Shown here one piece after another: positions 1 through 8,487 of a DNA stretch of 54,636 bases (the stretch's first letter is position 1; the number at the start of each line of letters is the position of its first letter). The DNA is from Lysobacterales bacterium. GTDB lineage: Bacteria; Pseudomonadota; Gammaproteobacteria; Xanthomonadales; SZUA-36. Where the stretch lies: contig JAKITM010000006.1 in NCBI GenBank assembly GCA_021648045.1, forward strand, positions 1 through 54,636, given 5' to 3'. The position numbers were made by a program, and so were the translations under genes. The notes below the pieces were generated by a model that was given only the letters and a program-made list of their open reading frames with translations, was not told the DNA's origin and did no database searches.

Positions 1-2
1 GA

Positions 3-143
3 AATCAGGTGGGTAAAATTCAAATTTTTGATAACTGGGCTTATGTTGCAATTCATCGTGATGTAATTAGGCAGGCACTCAAAAAACTAGGCCAGGGCCA
101 ATTAAAAGGTCGCTCGTTTAGAGTCAGATTGATTCGAGACTAG
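3..143 (+). CDS. dbpA: DbpA-type DEAD-box RNA helicase, C-terminal end (partial)
   Basis: The window opens inside a gene whose last 46 residues are visible, ending RSFRVRLIRD before a TAG stop. The pattern GKIQIF..WAYVAI...A...L..G.LKGR.FRVRL matches the DbpA RNA-binding domain, an RRM-like fold at the extreme C-terminus of DbpA that in E. coli binds hairpin 92 of 23S rRNA during 50S assembly. Ending right after this domain favours DbpA over DeaD/CsdA, which carry extra C-terminal sequence. The helicase core lies off the left edge. The gene converges on the aspartic-protease gene with only 19 bp between the two stops and no obvious terminator hairpin. The family call is firm; the exact ortholog is inferred. 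Confidence 0.8.
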   Translation, partial: NQVGKIQIFDNWAYVAIHRDVIRQALKKLGQGQLKGRSFRVRLIRD

Positions 144-162
144 CACTCAAAGCCCTGATGAC

Positions 163-1080
163 TCAAGGTGCGTGGAAATTAACTTTATAAGCCAGATAGT
201 CAATTGTAATTACAAAATGTTTAAACACATCGTAGCCGATAATTCCTTTTGCCTGTACGCCGCTTTTAATCCGTGTACCCGTGGTTTTCTCAGGGCGATG
301 TCGACCAACATTTGCCTCCTGGTTTGGCCCGGGAACACTGACAACCACATTGTCTAATTCATAGGGGCCAATGATAAAAGAATCAAGTTGAAATTCCTCG
401 ATATGCCCCGCCTCGACAATTCCATGAGCTATCTGATCGGTAACCAATGTGCTTTTAGACATCCAGTTTTTTTCAAGTGCAAAACTGCGCTTCAAAAGGA
501 TTCCCCCAGTGTTGCCAGTATCTAAAATAAGCCAAACTTTTGCACCATTAGCTTCAACTTGTATCGCAGGAAAGCGGCTGCCTTTTGCGCGTTTCATTGG
601 TACATTTGCATGCTTGCTCATATTCACGGCTTTTTTCTTAAGGAAGCGTATTCTAGAATTTGGGTAATCAACCTGAACGATTCGGCCCTTAAACATTCCA
701 GCACCAAGCAATAGATCCGGGCCATTAAGTGAAACTGCGGCTACATTATCAAGCTCTAACTCTGAAGAAAATAGTTTAATCGGGATATTACTGTAGGTCT
801 GAACGGTTTCCTCAGAGAATACGCCCTGAATCTTCAGTTTCTGCGACTTACCAAAGTTGAGTTTATGTTTTGCAATAAATTCGCTACTAATTAAATTTAA
901 TGCTGCACCACTATCCAACAGTGCTCGCGCGGGGTGACCGGCGATTTCAACATCAATTAATAAGCTGCCGTTGATTATGGTGAATGATTGCCAGCCTGCT
1001 TGCGCTGGCTGAGCTATTAGGAATAACAAAAAAAGAGATGCTAGCGAAAAATTCAATCGGTAATTAGATTGTCTTGCCAT
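163..1080 (-). CDS. Secreted retropepsin-like aspartic protease with two D[ST]G motifs
   Basis: A 305-residue protein with an N-terminal signal peptide (hydrophobic stretch 11-24, cleavage likely after AQA at residue 28), so it acts in the periplasm or outside. Two aspartic-protease active-site motifs are visible: LLDSG (Asp56) and LILDTG (Asp187). Each sits in a hydrophobic beta-strand context typical of retropepsin/gag-asp folds, and the C-terminus (GIIGYDVFKHFVITIDY) is typical of bacterial aspartyl-protease-like proteins. Bacterial retropepsins usually carry one motif and dimerise; two motifs in one chain suggest a pseudo-dimeric, pepsin-like arrangement. Convergent with dbpA and divergent from the AI-2E permease gene across about 130 bp. 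The substrate cannot be deduced. Confidence 0.8.
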   Translation of the reverse strand: MARQSNYRLNFSLASLFLLFLIAQPAQAGWQSFTIINGSLLIDVEIAGHPARALLDSGAALNLISSEFIAKHKLNFGKSQKLKIQGVFSEETVQTYSNIPIKLFSSELELDNVAAVSLNGPDLLLGAGMFKGRIVQVDYPNSRIRFLKKKAVNMSKHANVPMKRAKGSRFPAIQVEANGAKVWLILDTGNTGGILLKRSFALEKNWMSKSTLVTDQIAHGIVEAGHIEEFQLDSFIIGPYELDNVVVSVPGPNQEANVGRHRPEKTTGTRIKSGVQAKGIIGYDVFKHFVITIDYLAYKVNFHAP

Positions 1081-1134
1081 ATTGAAAATCCTTTTTCAAA
1101 TTCATAATCGAAATGACCTTACCCTAAAAGAGCT

Positions 1135-1164
1135 TTCGATAATAGGATTTTCTAGTTATATAAT
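1135..1164 (+). promoter_or_regulatory. Candidate sigma-70 promoter for the AI-2E permease gene
   Basis: A perfect TATAAT -10 hexamer lies at 1159-1164, with a weak -35 (TTCGAT at 1135-1140) at 18-bp spacing. The start codon of the permease gene is 50 bp downstream. The -35 is poor, so the call leans on the -10. This position also argues against the longer upstream start at 1082, which would place the promoter inside the coding region. Confidence 0.4.
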
Positions 1165-1213
1165 CTTGAAATCAGTTAAGCTTAACCTTTCATCTGCATA
1201 TGGGAGCAGAAAA

Positions 1214-2326
1214 ATGAGCACATCAAGTCACCAGCATGATACTCCAACTACACTAGCCATTGAAATAGCCATAAGATTAGGGGTTATTTTCCTGATATTA
1301 GTATGGTGCTTTTTGATTCTCTCCCCCTTTATTTCACTCATCGCCTGGGGTGCAATTATTGCGGTATCACTGTATAAACCATTTGTTAAACTGGTCGAAA
1401 AACTGGGGGGCCGTAACAAGCTAGCCGCCGGATTAGTCGCATTGATTGGTGTTGCTATCATATTGTTGCCTCTCATCAGCTTATCCACATCGCTACTTGA
1501 AAGCGCCAGAGAGTTAGGTGCAAAAATTACCAGCAACACTCTGCATATAGCACCACCAACTGAAGCCGTAAAGGATTGGCCCGTTATCGGTGAAAAAGCT
1601 TATTCATTCTGGCAGCAGGCATCTAGTGACCTCACCGCCTTACTGAAAAAACACCCAGAACAAGTAGCGACTGTCGGCAAAAAACTCGTAGGAGCAGCCG
1701 CTGGCGCAGGTATTGGTGCGCTGCAATTTATTGTATCCCTATTAATCGCCGTGGCATTTTTATCCGGTGCTGAGGCAGCCAGCAAAAGCATGAGTAGGCT
1801 GGCGAGACGACTGTCTCCGAGAGATGGCGATGCCCTGCTTACCATGTCGGTAAATACTATCCGCAGCGTTGCAGTCGGGGTGATAGGTATCGCATTTATC
1901 CAAGGCATTCTTGGAGGCCTAGGCATGATGGCGGTGGGTGTACCTATGGCTGGGGTTCTAGCTTTGATTATTATCATACTCGGCATTGCCCAACTACCTC
2001 CGCTTCTAGTACTGCTACCCGCTATTATTTATGTGTTTTCAATTGAAAGCACTGGGGTTGCCGTTGTCTTTATGATCTGGAGCATATTAGTCAGCTTTAG
2101 CGATATGTTTTTAAAGCCCGTACTGCTGGGAAGAGGTGTCGATGCACCTATGATAGTGATACTGCTCGGTGCCATCGGCGGCATGCTAACAGCCGGCATC
2201 GTTGGCTTGTTTATTGGTGCGGTGGTACTGGCAGTGGGTTACAAGCTGTTTCAGACTTGGCTGGAAAGGACTGAAATGCAGCCTGTCACCACTCCTGCTG
2301 CCACTGTAAACAATCCTGAAACTTGA
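1214..2326 (+). CDS. AI-2E/PerM family membrane permease
   Basis: A 370-residue polytopic inner-membrane protein of the AI-2E transporter (PerM/YdiK/TqsA) family. It has the family layout: two N-terminal TM helices around LILVWCFLILSPFISLIAWG, a soluble stretch ending in the TLLKKHPEQV region, then a C-terminal bundle with a Gly-rich segment (LLGAIGGMLTAGIVGLFIGA). Some members export AI-2 and others are Na+/H+ antiporters, so the substrate is not assigned. The start at 1214 is chosen because GGGAG lies 7-8 nt upstream and because the hydrophobic family N-terminus follows; the frame is open from 1082 but the extra 44 residues look non-coding. It is the first gene of a same-strand block of envelope transport genes. 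Confidence 0.85.
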   Translation: MSTSSHQHDTPTTLAIEIAIRLGVIFLILVWCFLILSPFISLIAWGAIIAVSLYKPFVKLVEKLGGRNKLAAGLVALIGVAIILLPLISLSTSLLESARELGAKITSNTLHIAPPTEAVKDWPVIGEKAYSFWQQASSDLTALLKKHPEQVATVGKKLVGAAAGAGIGALQFIVSLLIAVAFLSGAEAASKSMSRLARRLSPRDGDALLTMSVNTIRSVAVGVIGIAFIQGILGGLGMMAVGVPMAGVLALIIIILGIAQLPPLLVLLPAIIYVFSIESTGVAVVFMIWSILVSFSDMFLKPVLLGRGVDAPMIVILLGAIGGMLTAGIVGLFIGAVVLAVGYKLFQTWLERTEMQPVTTPAATVNNPET

Positions 2327-2379
2327 ATCATGCAGGAATATCCAGCTCAGATAACTATTGAGCGCCAGGGAGAAATAAT

Positions 2380-2829
2380 ATGCTGATACCTTTATTACTG
2401 GGCAGTATCACGGTTTTCATAAGCATGGCTATTCAGGTCGTTGTGGTTGTATTGATGATCCGTTACCTGATGCGGATACTCAATAACAAAGACCATACAA
2501 GCAGCTTTAGCTTCGATGCCTATGTAATCTGTGTGGTCTTATTAATGCTGTTTACCGGCCATTTGGTGCAAATTGGTATATGGGCACAGCTATTTATGTA
2601 CCTTGGCGAGTTTAACGATTTCGAAACAGCTTATTATCATTCCACGGTAAACTTTGCCTCACTCGGCTATGGTGACATCGTAATGAGCGAAAAGTGGCGT
2701 TTATTGGGCGCACTTGAAGCCAGTAACGGGGTGCTGATGTTCGGCCTTTCCGCCGGCACAATGATGCCGGTGATGACCAATCTCTATCGGCGCCATAGAG
2801 TTACGGGTAACCATGAACAAACCGACTAA
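2380..2829 (+). CDS. Small two-TM potassium-channel-like protein (Ion_trans_2)
   Basis: A 149-residue membrane protein with an N-terminal hydrophobic helix (6-32), a second helix (48-74), a pore-like loop and a third helix (about 111-128). The loop carries SLGYGDIV at residues 94-101, where GYGD is the K+ selectivity-filter signature, though the usual TVGYGD has Ser-Leu in the first two positions. It lacks a large cytoplasmic RCK or cyclic-nucleotide domain. An RBS-like GGGAG precedes the ATG. Its last 17 bp overlap the start of the efflux lipoprotein gene, implying translational coupling. Family homologues are often annotated two-pore-domain or ion channel family protein. Conductance is inferred. 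Confidence 0.75.
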   Translation: MLIPLLLGSITVFISMAIQVVVVVLMIRYLMRILNNKDHTSSFSFDAYVICVVLLMLFTGHLVQIGIWAQLFMYLGEFNDFETAYYHSTVNFASLGYGDIVMSEKWRLLGALEASNGVLMFGLSAGTMMPVMTNLYRRHRVTGNHEQTD

Positions 2830-4402
2830 TACTGGCAAACTGAATATCCGGGCACTCATTAAAAGCACCCTTATGCTCGGACTTTTTACACTGCTGCCCG
2901 CCTGCACACCAGTGGGCCCAGATTTCGTAAAGCCAGATATTGAGATACCCGCTGACTGGTCGCATGCAGGAGATGAGTGGCTGAATACTTCTACTATTAA
3001 CCAGCCGCAATGGTGGCGTGTGTTTAACGACCCGGTACTCGACCAACTGGTAGATATGGCTTGGCAGCAGAATAACCCACTGGAAATTGCCGGTTTACGC
3101 GTGCTTGAAGCACGCGCCCAATTGGGAATTGCACAGGGTAGTCAGTACCCGCAATCACAACTTATTACTGGCAATAGAAGCTATATATTTCCGGCTAATA
3201 ACTCCGGTGGAGGCTCAAACTTTTGGACTTATGGTATCGCTGCCAGCGCCTCCTGGGAAATTGATTTCTGGGGTCGCTTCAGACGCGGAATTGAAGCGGC
3301 TGATGCTACCTACCTGTCTTCAATTGCTGCTCGTGACCAAACCTTGATATTACTAACTGCACAAGTGGTGAATACTTATGCGGTTATTCGTGTAAATCAA
3401 GAACTTTTGCGAATTGCCAAAGAAAACATAAAAATCCAGCAGCGCAGCTACGATATCACCAGTGTATTGTTTAAAAATGGCTCAGACTCAGAACTGGATA
3501 TGCAACAAGCTAAAACCCTGTTGCTAAGCACCGAGGCGACCATACCTGGTTATGAAGTCGCGGTAAAACAGGCGTTCAATGCACTCAATACTTTGCTCGG
3601 CCAACTCCCCGGCACACTCGATAACACAATGACAAAAAACACCGGCATACCCGTCCTGCCGAGCAATATCGAAGTAGGCATACCCGCGGACCTGTTGCGA
3701 CGGCGACCGGATGTTCGCCAAGCGGAACTCAACGCCTTGGCACAAAATGCCAGAATTGGTCTGGCAAAAGCCGACCTATACCCAAGTTTTAGTATCACCG
3801 GCAGCTTAGGTCTGGTGGCCGGTGGTGCCAGCGGTACAGATTTCGGCGACCTATTCAGTAGCGATGCACTGACACTCTCGATAGGACCAACTTTTTACTG
3901 GCCGTTTCTTAATTATGGGCGTATCCGTAACAATGTGCGAATTCAGGATGCCCGCTTACAACAGGCATTGGTCAATTACCGTGAAGTCGTGCTGCAAGCC
4001 GCACGCGAAGCCGAAGACAGCATGGTTGCTTTCAATGGCTCGCAAACCCAAACAGATATACTGACTAAAACAGTGGTTTCCGCCAAACGCTCTAATCAAC
4101 TGTCGGTGCTGCGTTATCGGGAAGGCTTCTCTGATTATCAAAGGGTTCTGGACTCTCAGCAGGCGCTGTTTACCCAGCAACAACGACTGGTAAGCCAACG
4201 CGGAGTATCAGTCAGCAGCCTGGTAAATTTATATATGTCACTCGGTGGCGGCTGGGAAGATCAATCCAGCCTTCCCCTAATCAGCAGCCAAAGCCTGGAG
4301 CTTATGCAGCAGCGCACAGACTGGGATGATGTACTTGAAGAAAGCATTCCTGAGACAAATGGCAAAAATGTTAATGCTGAAGAAACTGAAAACCAGTATT
4401 AA
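2813..4402 (+). CDS. TolC-like outer-membrane efflux lipoprotein (NodT family)
   Basis: A 529-residue outer-membrane factor. A signal peptide ends in a lipobox, LLPAC, with the modified Cys at residue 31 and Thr at +2, consistent with outer-membrane sorting. TPVGPDFVKP directly after it is the standard NodT/OprM N-terminus. The two repeated TolC halves are visible, including LLRRRPDVRQAELNALAQNARIG, a hallmark of the family, and a second coiled region near the C-terminus (YREGFSDYQRVLDSQQALF). It would form the outer-membrane channel of a tripartite pump with the adjacent HlyD-type adaptor (24 bp downstream) and DUF2955 protein. It begins inside the preceding channel gene. The C-terminal tail is acidic and likely disordered. 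Confidence 0.9.
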   Translation: MNKPTNTGKLNIRALIKSTLMLGLFTLLPACTPVGPDFVKPDIEIPADWSHAGDEWLNTSTINQPQWWRVFNDPVLDQLVDMAWQQNNPLEIAGLRVLEARAQLGIAQGSQYPQSQLITGNRSYIFPANNSGGGSNFWTYGIAASASWEIDFWGRFRRGIEAADATYLSSIAARDQTLILLTAQVVNTYAVIRVNQELLRIAKENIKIQQRSYDITSVLFKNGSDSELDMQQAKTLLLSTEATIPGYEVAVKQAFNALNTLLGQLPGTLDNTMTKNTGIPVLPSNIEVGIPADLLRRRPDVRQAELNALAQNARIGLAKADLYPSFSITGSLGLVAGGASGTDFGDLFSSDALTLSIGPTFYWPFLNYGRIRNNVRIQDARLQQALVNYREVVLQAAREAEDSMVAFNGSQTQTDILTKTVVSAKRSNQLSVLRYREGFSDYQRVLDSQQALFTQQQRLVSQRGVSVSSLVNLYMSLGGGWEDQSSLPLISSQSLELMQQRTDWDDVLEESIPETNGKNVNAEETENQY

Positions 4403-4426
4403 CCCAGGATCAATACGGATAATATT

Positions 4427-5626
4427 ATGTCAGATGAAAAACAAACAACAACTGAGTCGGAAACTCAGAAAAAACCTTTAAAAGAAGAAATTTCCGAACA
4501 AACCCCAGCAGAGAAAACAACACTGACTAAAAAGGAAGCCACGAAGGCCGCCAAAACCCGACTGGATCCGGTAAAAAAATGGACTTACATAATCCTTGCG
4601 ACCATTGTTCTTCTGTTAATCTGGTATTTGATTTCAGATCGCTTGGCTCCTAGCACTTCACAAGCACGCGTCCATGCACTGGTGGTGCCGATTGCCGCGG
4701 AAGTTTCCGGAACTGTGATATCAGTAGCGGTTAAAAACAATCAACGAATAACCGCCGGACAAGAGCTTTTTCAGATCGACCCAGAACGATACCAGCTTGC
4801 AGTAGAAACCGCCGAGGCCGACATGCAAACTGCACGCCAGTCGATGGGCGCATCCACCGCCTCAGTTAAAGCTGCGGAAGCATCACTGATTAGCGCACAG
4901 GCACTTTTGGTCCGTGCAGAGAAAGATGCCATCCGTCTGAAACGCATCCACAAAGAAGACTCTGGTGCAATCTCCCAACGCCGAATCGAATCTGCTGAAG
5001 CCACTTTTGCCTCAGCCCGTGCTCAGGTGAAGGCCGCCAAAGCTAATATTGAAAAGGCCGAGCAGGATCTCGGGGAAACCGGCGAGCAAAACTCTCGAAT
5101 ACTGCAAGCACAGTCCGCCTTGGCTCAGACGCGGTTAAACCTCGCCCGCACAACTGTGCTGGCTCCGGAAGATGGTTTGGTGACCGATGTGCGCGTAAAC
5201 AAAGGTAATTATGCCAATGCCAGTTCACCGCAAATGACCTTTATAGCGGTGGACAACATCTGGATTCAGGCCGATTTCACAGAAAACAACCTGGGTAATA
5301 TTCGCCGTGGGAAAAAAGTCAAAATTGTCTTCGATGTTCTGCCCGGACAGATTTTCACCGGCAGTGTGCGTGAGATGGGCTTTGGCGTGGCAATTGACTC
5401 TGCACCACTTGGTAGTCTGCCGACAATAGACAATAATCAGAGTTGGCTACGGGCAGCTCAGCGTTATCCGGTGCTGATAGATTTCAAACTTAAGCCTCAA
5501 GATAGCGCCAAAATTCGGGTTGGTTCACAGGCAACGGTGGTGGTATACACAAGTTCAAATCCGGTAGTAAATATGCTCGCAAGCTTTCAGTTGTGGGTGA
5601 AAAGCATCCTCACTTACGCCTACTAG
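4427..5626 (+). CDS. HlyD/EmrA-type periplasmic adaptor (membrane fusion protein)
   Basis: A 399-residue adaptor. A Lys/Glu/Thr-rich cytoplasmic tail (1-51) precedes one TM helix (about 53-70). Then come the first half of the lipoyl domain (VPIAAEVSGTVISVAVKNNQ), a long Ala-rich alpha-helical hairpin (about 125-240), and the second lipoyl half with beta-barrel (LAPEDGLVTDVRVNKGNYA, IQADFTENNLGNIRRGKKVKI). This order is that of EmrA/AaeA adaptors. With the TolC-like protein upstream and the DUF2955 protein 6 bp downstream it would form an AaeAB-like exporter of aromatic acids or other small hydrophobic compounds; the substrate is inferred only from that resemblance. The charged N-terminal tail is longer than usual. 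Confidence 0.9.
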   Translation: MSDEKQTTTESETQKKPLKEEISEQTPAEKTTLTKKEATKAAKTRLDPVKKWTYIILATIVLLLIWYLISDRLAPSTSQARVHALVVPIAAEVSGTVISVAVKNNQRITAGQELFQIDPERYQLAVETAEADMQTARQSMGASTASVKAAEASLISAQALLVRAEKDAIRLKRIHKEDSGAISQRRIESAEATFASARAQVKAAKANIEKAEQDLGETGEQNSRILQAQSALAQTRLNLARTTVLAPEDGLVTDVRVNKGNYANASSPQMTFIAVDNIWIQADFTENNLGNIRRGKKVKIVFDVLPGQIFTGSVREMGFGVAIDSAPLGSLPTIDNNQSWLRAAQRYPVLIDFKLKPQDSAKIRVGSQATVVVYTSSNPVVNMLASFQLWVKSILTYAY

Positions 5627-5632
5627 TGCTGT

Positions 5633-6730
5633 ATGGCTAAAGCCTCAACATTCGCTGTAACAGCTACTGATATTGCCAGTCGCCGAATTCTGCGACTGGC
5701 ATTAGGCACCACGCTTTCGATGGGGTTTTCGCAGCTGATTAACTGGCCCTTATCTTTTATGGCGGCCATTATCACCATGTTTATACTGGCATTACCGCTG
5801 CCCGCATTAACTCTCAAAAATGGTTTCAAGTTTTCAATAGCACTGGTATTGCCAGCTTATGCCGGTATGTTGCTGGTGCCGTTCCTGATACACGCCCGTT
5901 GGGCTGGCATACTGATGATAATTCTGGCCTTTTTTGGCAGTTTTTATTACACCGCCCGCGGCGGCTCACCGGTAATCGGTATGTTTATGACCGTGGGACT
6001 GACGCTGGTAGTTGCCGTTGGCTCGGTCAGTGCCGAACTATTATTGATACTGGTAAACGGCCTTGCAGTTGGCGCGTTGGTAGGCGTTACATTCGTAGTA
6101 ATTGCCCATGCCCTGCTCCCAGATTTACCCATGCCGGCATCTGCCGCAGTCGCTAAACCCACGCCACCTGCAAAGCCCTCTCCCGCATTCGCTCGTCGGA
6201 ATGCGTTGAGGTCGTTAGTTGTCGTTCTGCCGCTAGTGATATTTTTTCTGTTTAGCAGCTCCAGTGTTTTTTATATTGCTATTATGATTAAAGTGGCAAG
6301 TATGGGCCAACAGGCTAATGCTCAAGTCAGCCGCAGCATGGGCCGGGAGCAGTTAGAATCCACCTTCTGGGGCGGCCTGGGTGCCATAATCGCTTATCAG
6401 ATCATTATCATTTGGCCAGTACTACCGATGTTTTGCTTGCTGATCGCAATTGCTTGCCTTTTTTACGGTAGTAGAATTTTTCAGGGCGTCGGTATGCACC
6501 CGCGTGCAGCGATGTGGTCATACGCGCTACTGACGATGATAATTATCCTAACACCTGCAGTCACTGGATCTGGCGATGCCGCTGGCGCCTTTTATACTCG
6601 CTTGATGCTATTTATCATCATTGCTATTTATGGCACAATTTCAGTAGCTGTCTTCGATGCATTCTGGCCCCAGCCAGCCGCGCCGAATCATTCCAATCAA
6701 AATTTTAATATTCAAATAGAAAAGACATAA
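5633..6730 (+). CDS. DUF2955 membrane protein, AaeB-like efflux partner
   Basis: A 365-residue polytopic protein recognised as DUF2955 by its N-terminus (LRLALGTTLSMGFSQLINWP) and two blocks of TM helices separated by a Pro/Ala/Lys-rich linker (about residues 165-188). The layout is a truncated relative of AaeB/fusaric-acid-resistance permeases (FUSC-like), lacking their large cytoplasmic domain. DUF2955 genes commonly sit beside HlyD adaptors, as here (6 bp gap), so it is the likely inner-membrane component of the pump encoded with the two upstream genes. The RBS is weak and initiation may depend on coupling to the upstream gene. The transported compound is unknown. Confidence 0.8.
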   Translation: MAKASTFAVTATDIASRRILRLALGTTLSMGFSQLINWPLSFMAAIITMFILALPLPALTLKNGFKFSIALVLPAYAGMLLVPFLIHARWAGILMIILAFFGSFYYTARGGSPVIGMFMTVGLTLVVAVGSVSAELLLILVNGLAVGALVGVTFVVIAHALLPDLPMPASAAVAKPTPPAKPSPAFARRNALRSLVVVLPLVIFFLFSSSSVFYIAIMIKVASMGQQANAQVSRSMGREQLESTFWGGLGAIIAYQIIIIWPVLPMFCLLIAIACLFYGSRIFQGVGMHPRAAMWSYALLTMIIILTPAVTGSGDAAGAFYTRLMLFIIIAIYGTISVAVFDAFWPQPAAPNHSNQNFNIQIEKT

Positions 6731-6732
6731 AC

Positions 6733-8382
6733 ATGCCCTTAATTCAGTTAAACAAACAACTAAGCTTAGTTGCTAAAACTTCGCGCTTCTTGCTAAGCCT
6801 TCTACTGTTCAGTTTATTCCTGACTGGACCTGTGTTTGCGGCAGAAGAAAATGTCGATATATCAGCGACCCTAGAAAAGGATATAGCCGAGGACTCAGCT
6901 TTCAAAGACAACCTCGGGCGGGATACCCCACGAAGCAGTTTCTCAGGCTTTCTCAGGCTTACCGAAAAGTTTGATTATAAAACCGCCGCTAACTTTCTCG
7001 ACATGCGTAACCTGCCCCACCGCGTAAGTAAATTAGGTGGAGAAGAGTTGGCACGGCAACTGGATTTTGTGATTAAACGGGGAATGAAAATTGATGTTCA
7101 GCAGCTCAGCCGAAAACCCGCCGGTCAGGTTGTTGATGGTTTACCAGACTACCGCGACGAACTTGGTCGCATAGTTACCGATGAAGGCGAACAGGTTCTA
7201 TTGCTGCAACGCGTGCCGGGCATTGATGATAACTATATTTGGAAAGTCGCCAATGTCAGCATAGCGCATATACCCACACTTTATGATTTCTTCAGCTATC
7301 CAGACTGGGTTGAAAAAATCCGTACGTATATACCCGAAGATGTCGGCTTTCTAGGCGTGGAGTTGTTCAAGTGGGTCATCGTTATCGGCGTTGCCTTGGT
7401 GGCAATACCGGTGTTTTGGCTAATTGGTTTTCTGCTGAGCTTACTACTTACCCGTGAACAATCGCCCATTCGGCCTGCTGTGCGCAAATTATTCACCTGG
7501 CCCCTTATTCTGCTTGCGGTAGCGCTTATCTCAGGTCAAATGCTAAAAGCACTAGGTCTAGGAGCCACTGCCCAGGCGATTATCGAATCAAAATCTGTTA
7601 TGACGATTATTGTTGTGTGGATATTGTTCTCATTAATCGATCTTGCGCGTGAAAAACGACGCGCAAACTTCATCGCCCAAGGCAGAAGCGATGCGGCAAT
7701 CCTCGGGCGGCCGATGGCCAATGCCTTAAAGTTAGTAGTCGTTCTCGTAGCCTTTTTATTATGGTTACATAACACCGGTATCGATATCACTACTTTACTT
7801 ACCGGACTCGGTATCGGTGGCATCGCATTGGCATTGGCGTTGCAAAAACCCATAGAAGACCTGCTGGGTGCAGTATCAATATATTCACAGCAACCCATCA
7901 TTACCGGCGACCTGTGCAAGTATGGCAATGTGCTTGGAAAAATTGAAGAAATCGGTCTGCGAACCACCCGTATCCGCACCCTTAACAACACCCTAGTATC
8001 CATTCCCAATTGCATCATTGCCCACGGTGCTATTGAAAATTATTCTGCCCGCGAAAAAATGCTCTATCACCCCGAATTACCCTTACGCTACGATACCAGC
8101 GGCGAGCAAATGCGCCAGATTATTCAAAACATCGACAAACTGGCACGAGCGCATGAACAAGTTATCGAGAAATCCGTACGCATTCGTTTTACAGCATTTG
8201 CCCTAAACTCCATGACCATTAAGGCTCGGATTTATGTCGATACTTCAGATTTCAGTACTTATTTAAGTGTAGTAGATGACCTGAACATGGGCATTATGGA
8301 AATCGTACAGAATGCTGGCGCTCACTTTGCTCAAGGTGCGCAGACAATAATGCTAGAAAATTCAGAGCCACAAAATGTCTGA
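6733..8382 (+). CDS. MscS-family mechanosensitive channel with periplasmic domain
   Basis: A 549-residue protein with a signal peptide (hydrophobic 18-33, cleavage near VFA-AE, residue 36), a periplasmic region of about 170 residues, TM helices (about 210-345), then the MscS core. The pore helix is Gly/Ala-rich (TGLGIGGIALALALQKPIED, starting at about residue 356), followed by the beta domain (GDLCKYGNVLGKIEEIGLRT, TLVSIPNC) and an alpha/beta cytoplasmic cage. Size and layout resemble YbdG/YnaI-like extended MscS proteins, not the minimal E. coli MscS. It starts 2 bp after the DUF2955 stop, so it is probably co-transcribed with the pump. It would release osmolytes on membrane tension. Confidence 0.9.
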   Translation: MPLIQLNKQLSLVAKTSRFLLSLLLFSLFLTGPVFAAEENVDISATLEKDIAEDSAFKDNLGRDTPRSSFSGFLRLTEKFDYKTAANFLDMRNLPHRVSKLGGEELARQLDFVIKRGMKIDVQQLSRKPAGQVVDGLPDYRDELGRIVTDEGEQVLLLQRVPGIDDNYIWKVANVSIAHIPTLYDFFSYPDWVEKIRTYIPEDVGFLGVELFKWVIVIGVALVAIPVFWLIGFLLSLLLTREQSPIRPAVRKLFTWPLILLAVALISGQMLKALGLGATAQAIIESKSVMTIIVVWILFSLIDLAREKRRANFIAQGRSDAAILGRPMANALKLVVVLVAFLLWLHNTGIDITTLLTGLGIGGIALALALQKPIEDLLGAVSIYSQQPIITGDLCKYGNVLGKIEEIGLRTTRIRTLNNTLVSIPNCIIAHGAIENYSAREKMLYHPELPLRYDTSGEQMRQIIQNIDKLARAHEQVIEKSVRIRFTAFALNSMTIKARIYVDTSDFSTYLSVVDDLNMGIMEIVQNAGAHFAQGAQTIMLENSEPQNV

Positions 8383-8402
8383 ATAAAAACTCGGCTTTTC
8401 AC

Positions 8403-8424
8403 GCGTGGGCATAAATGCCCACGC
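8403..8424. repeat. Palindromic intergenic repeat, copy 1
   Basis: GCGTGGGCAT-AA-ATGCCCACGC is a perfect inverted repeat with 10-bp arms around a 2-bp centre, 20 bp after the MscS-channel stop. The same core recurs at 30910-31005 (two copies) and 48953-48977. It is not followed by a T-run, so it is a poor intrinsic terminator despite its position. Best read as a REP-like element. Confidence 0.8.
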
Positions 8425-8487
8425 ATTGATTGCAGCTGTTACACTTCTTGCTAAATAATAACTCGAAAATAAATTCAGGAGATACCA

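Noticed and set aside
7536..8018. 160-codon minus-strand ORF inside the MscS gene
   Set aside because: Antisense to the conserved pore and beta domain; Met/Ser/Arg-rich as expected for a shadow.
8403..8424. Intrinsic terminator of the MscS gene
   Set aside because: The stem is strong but no T-run follows, and the same sequence occurs at other loci in both orientations, which fits a repeat better.
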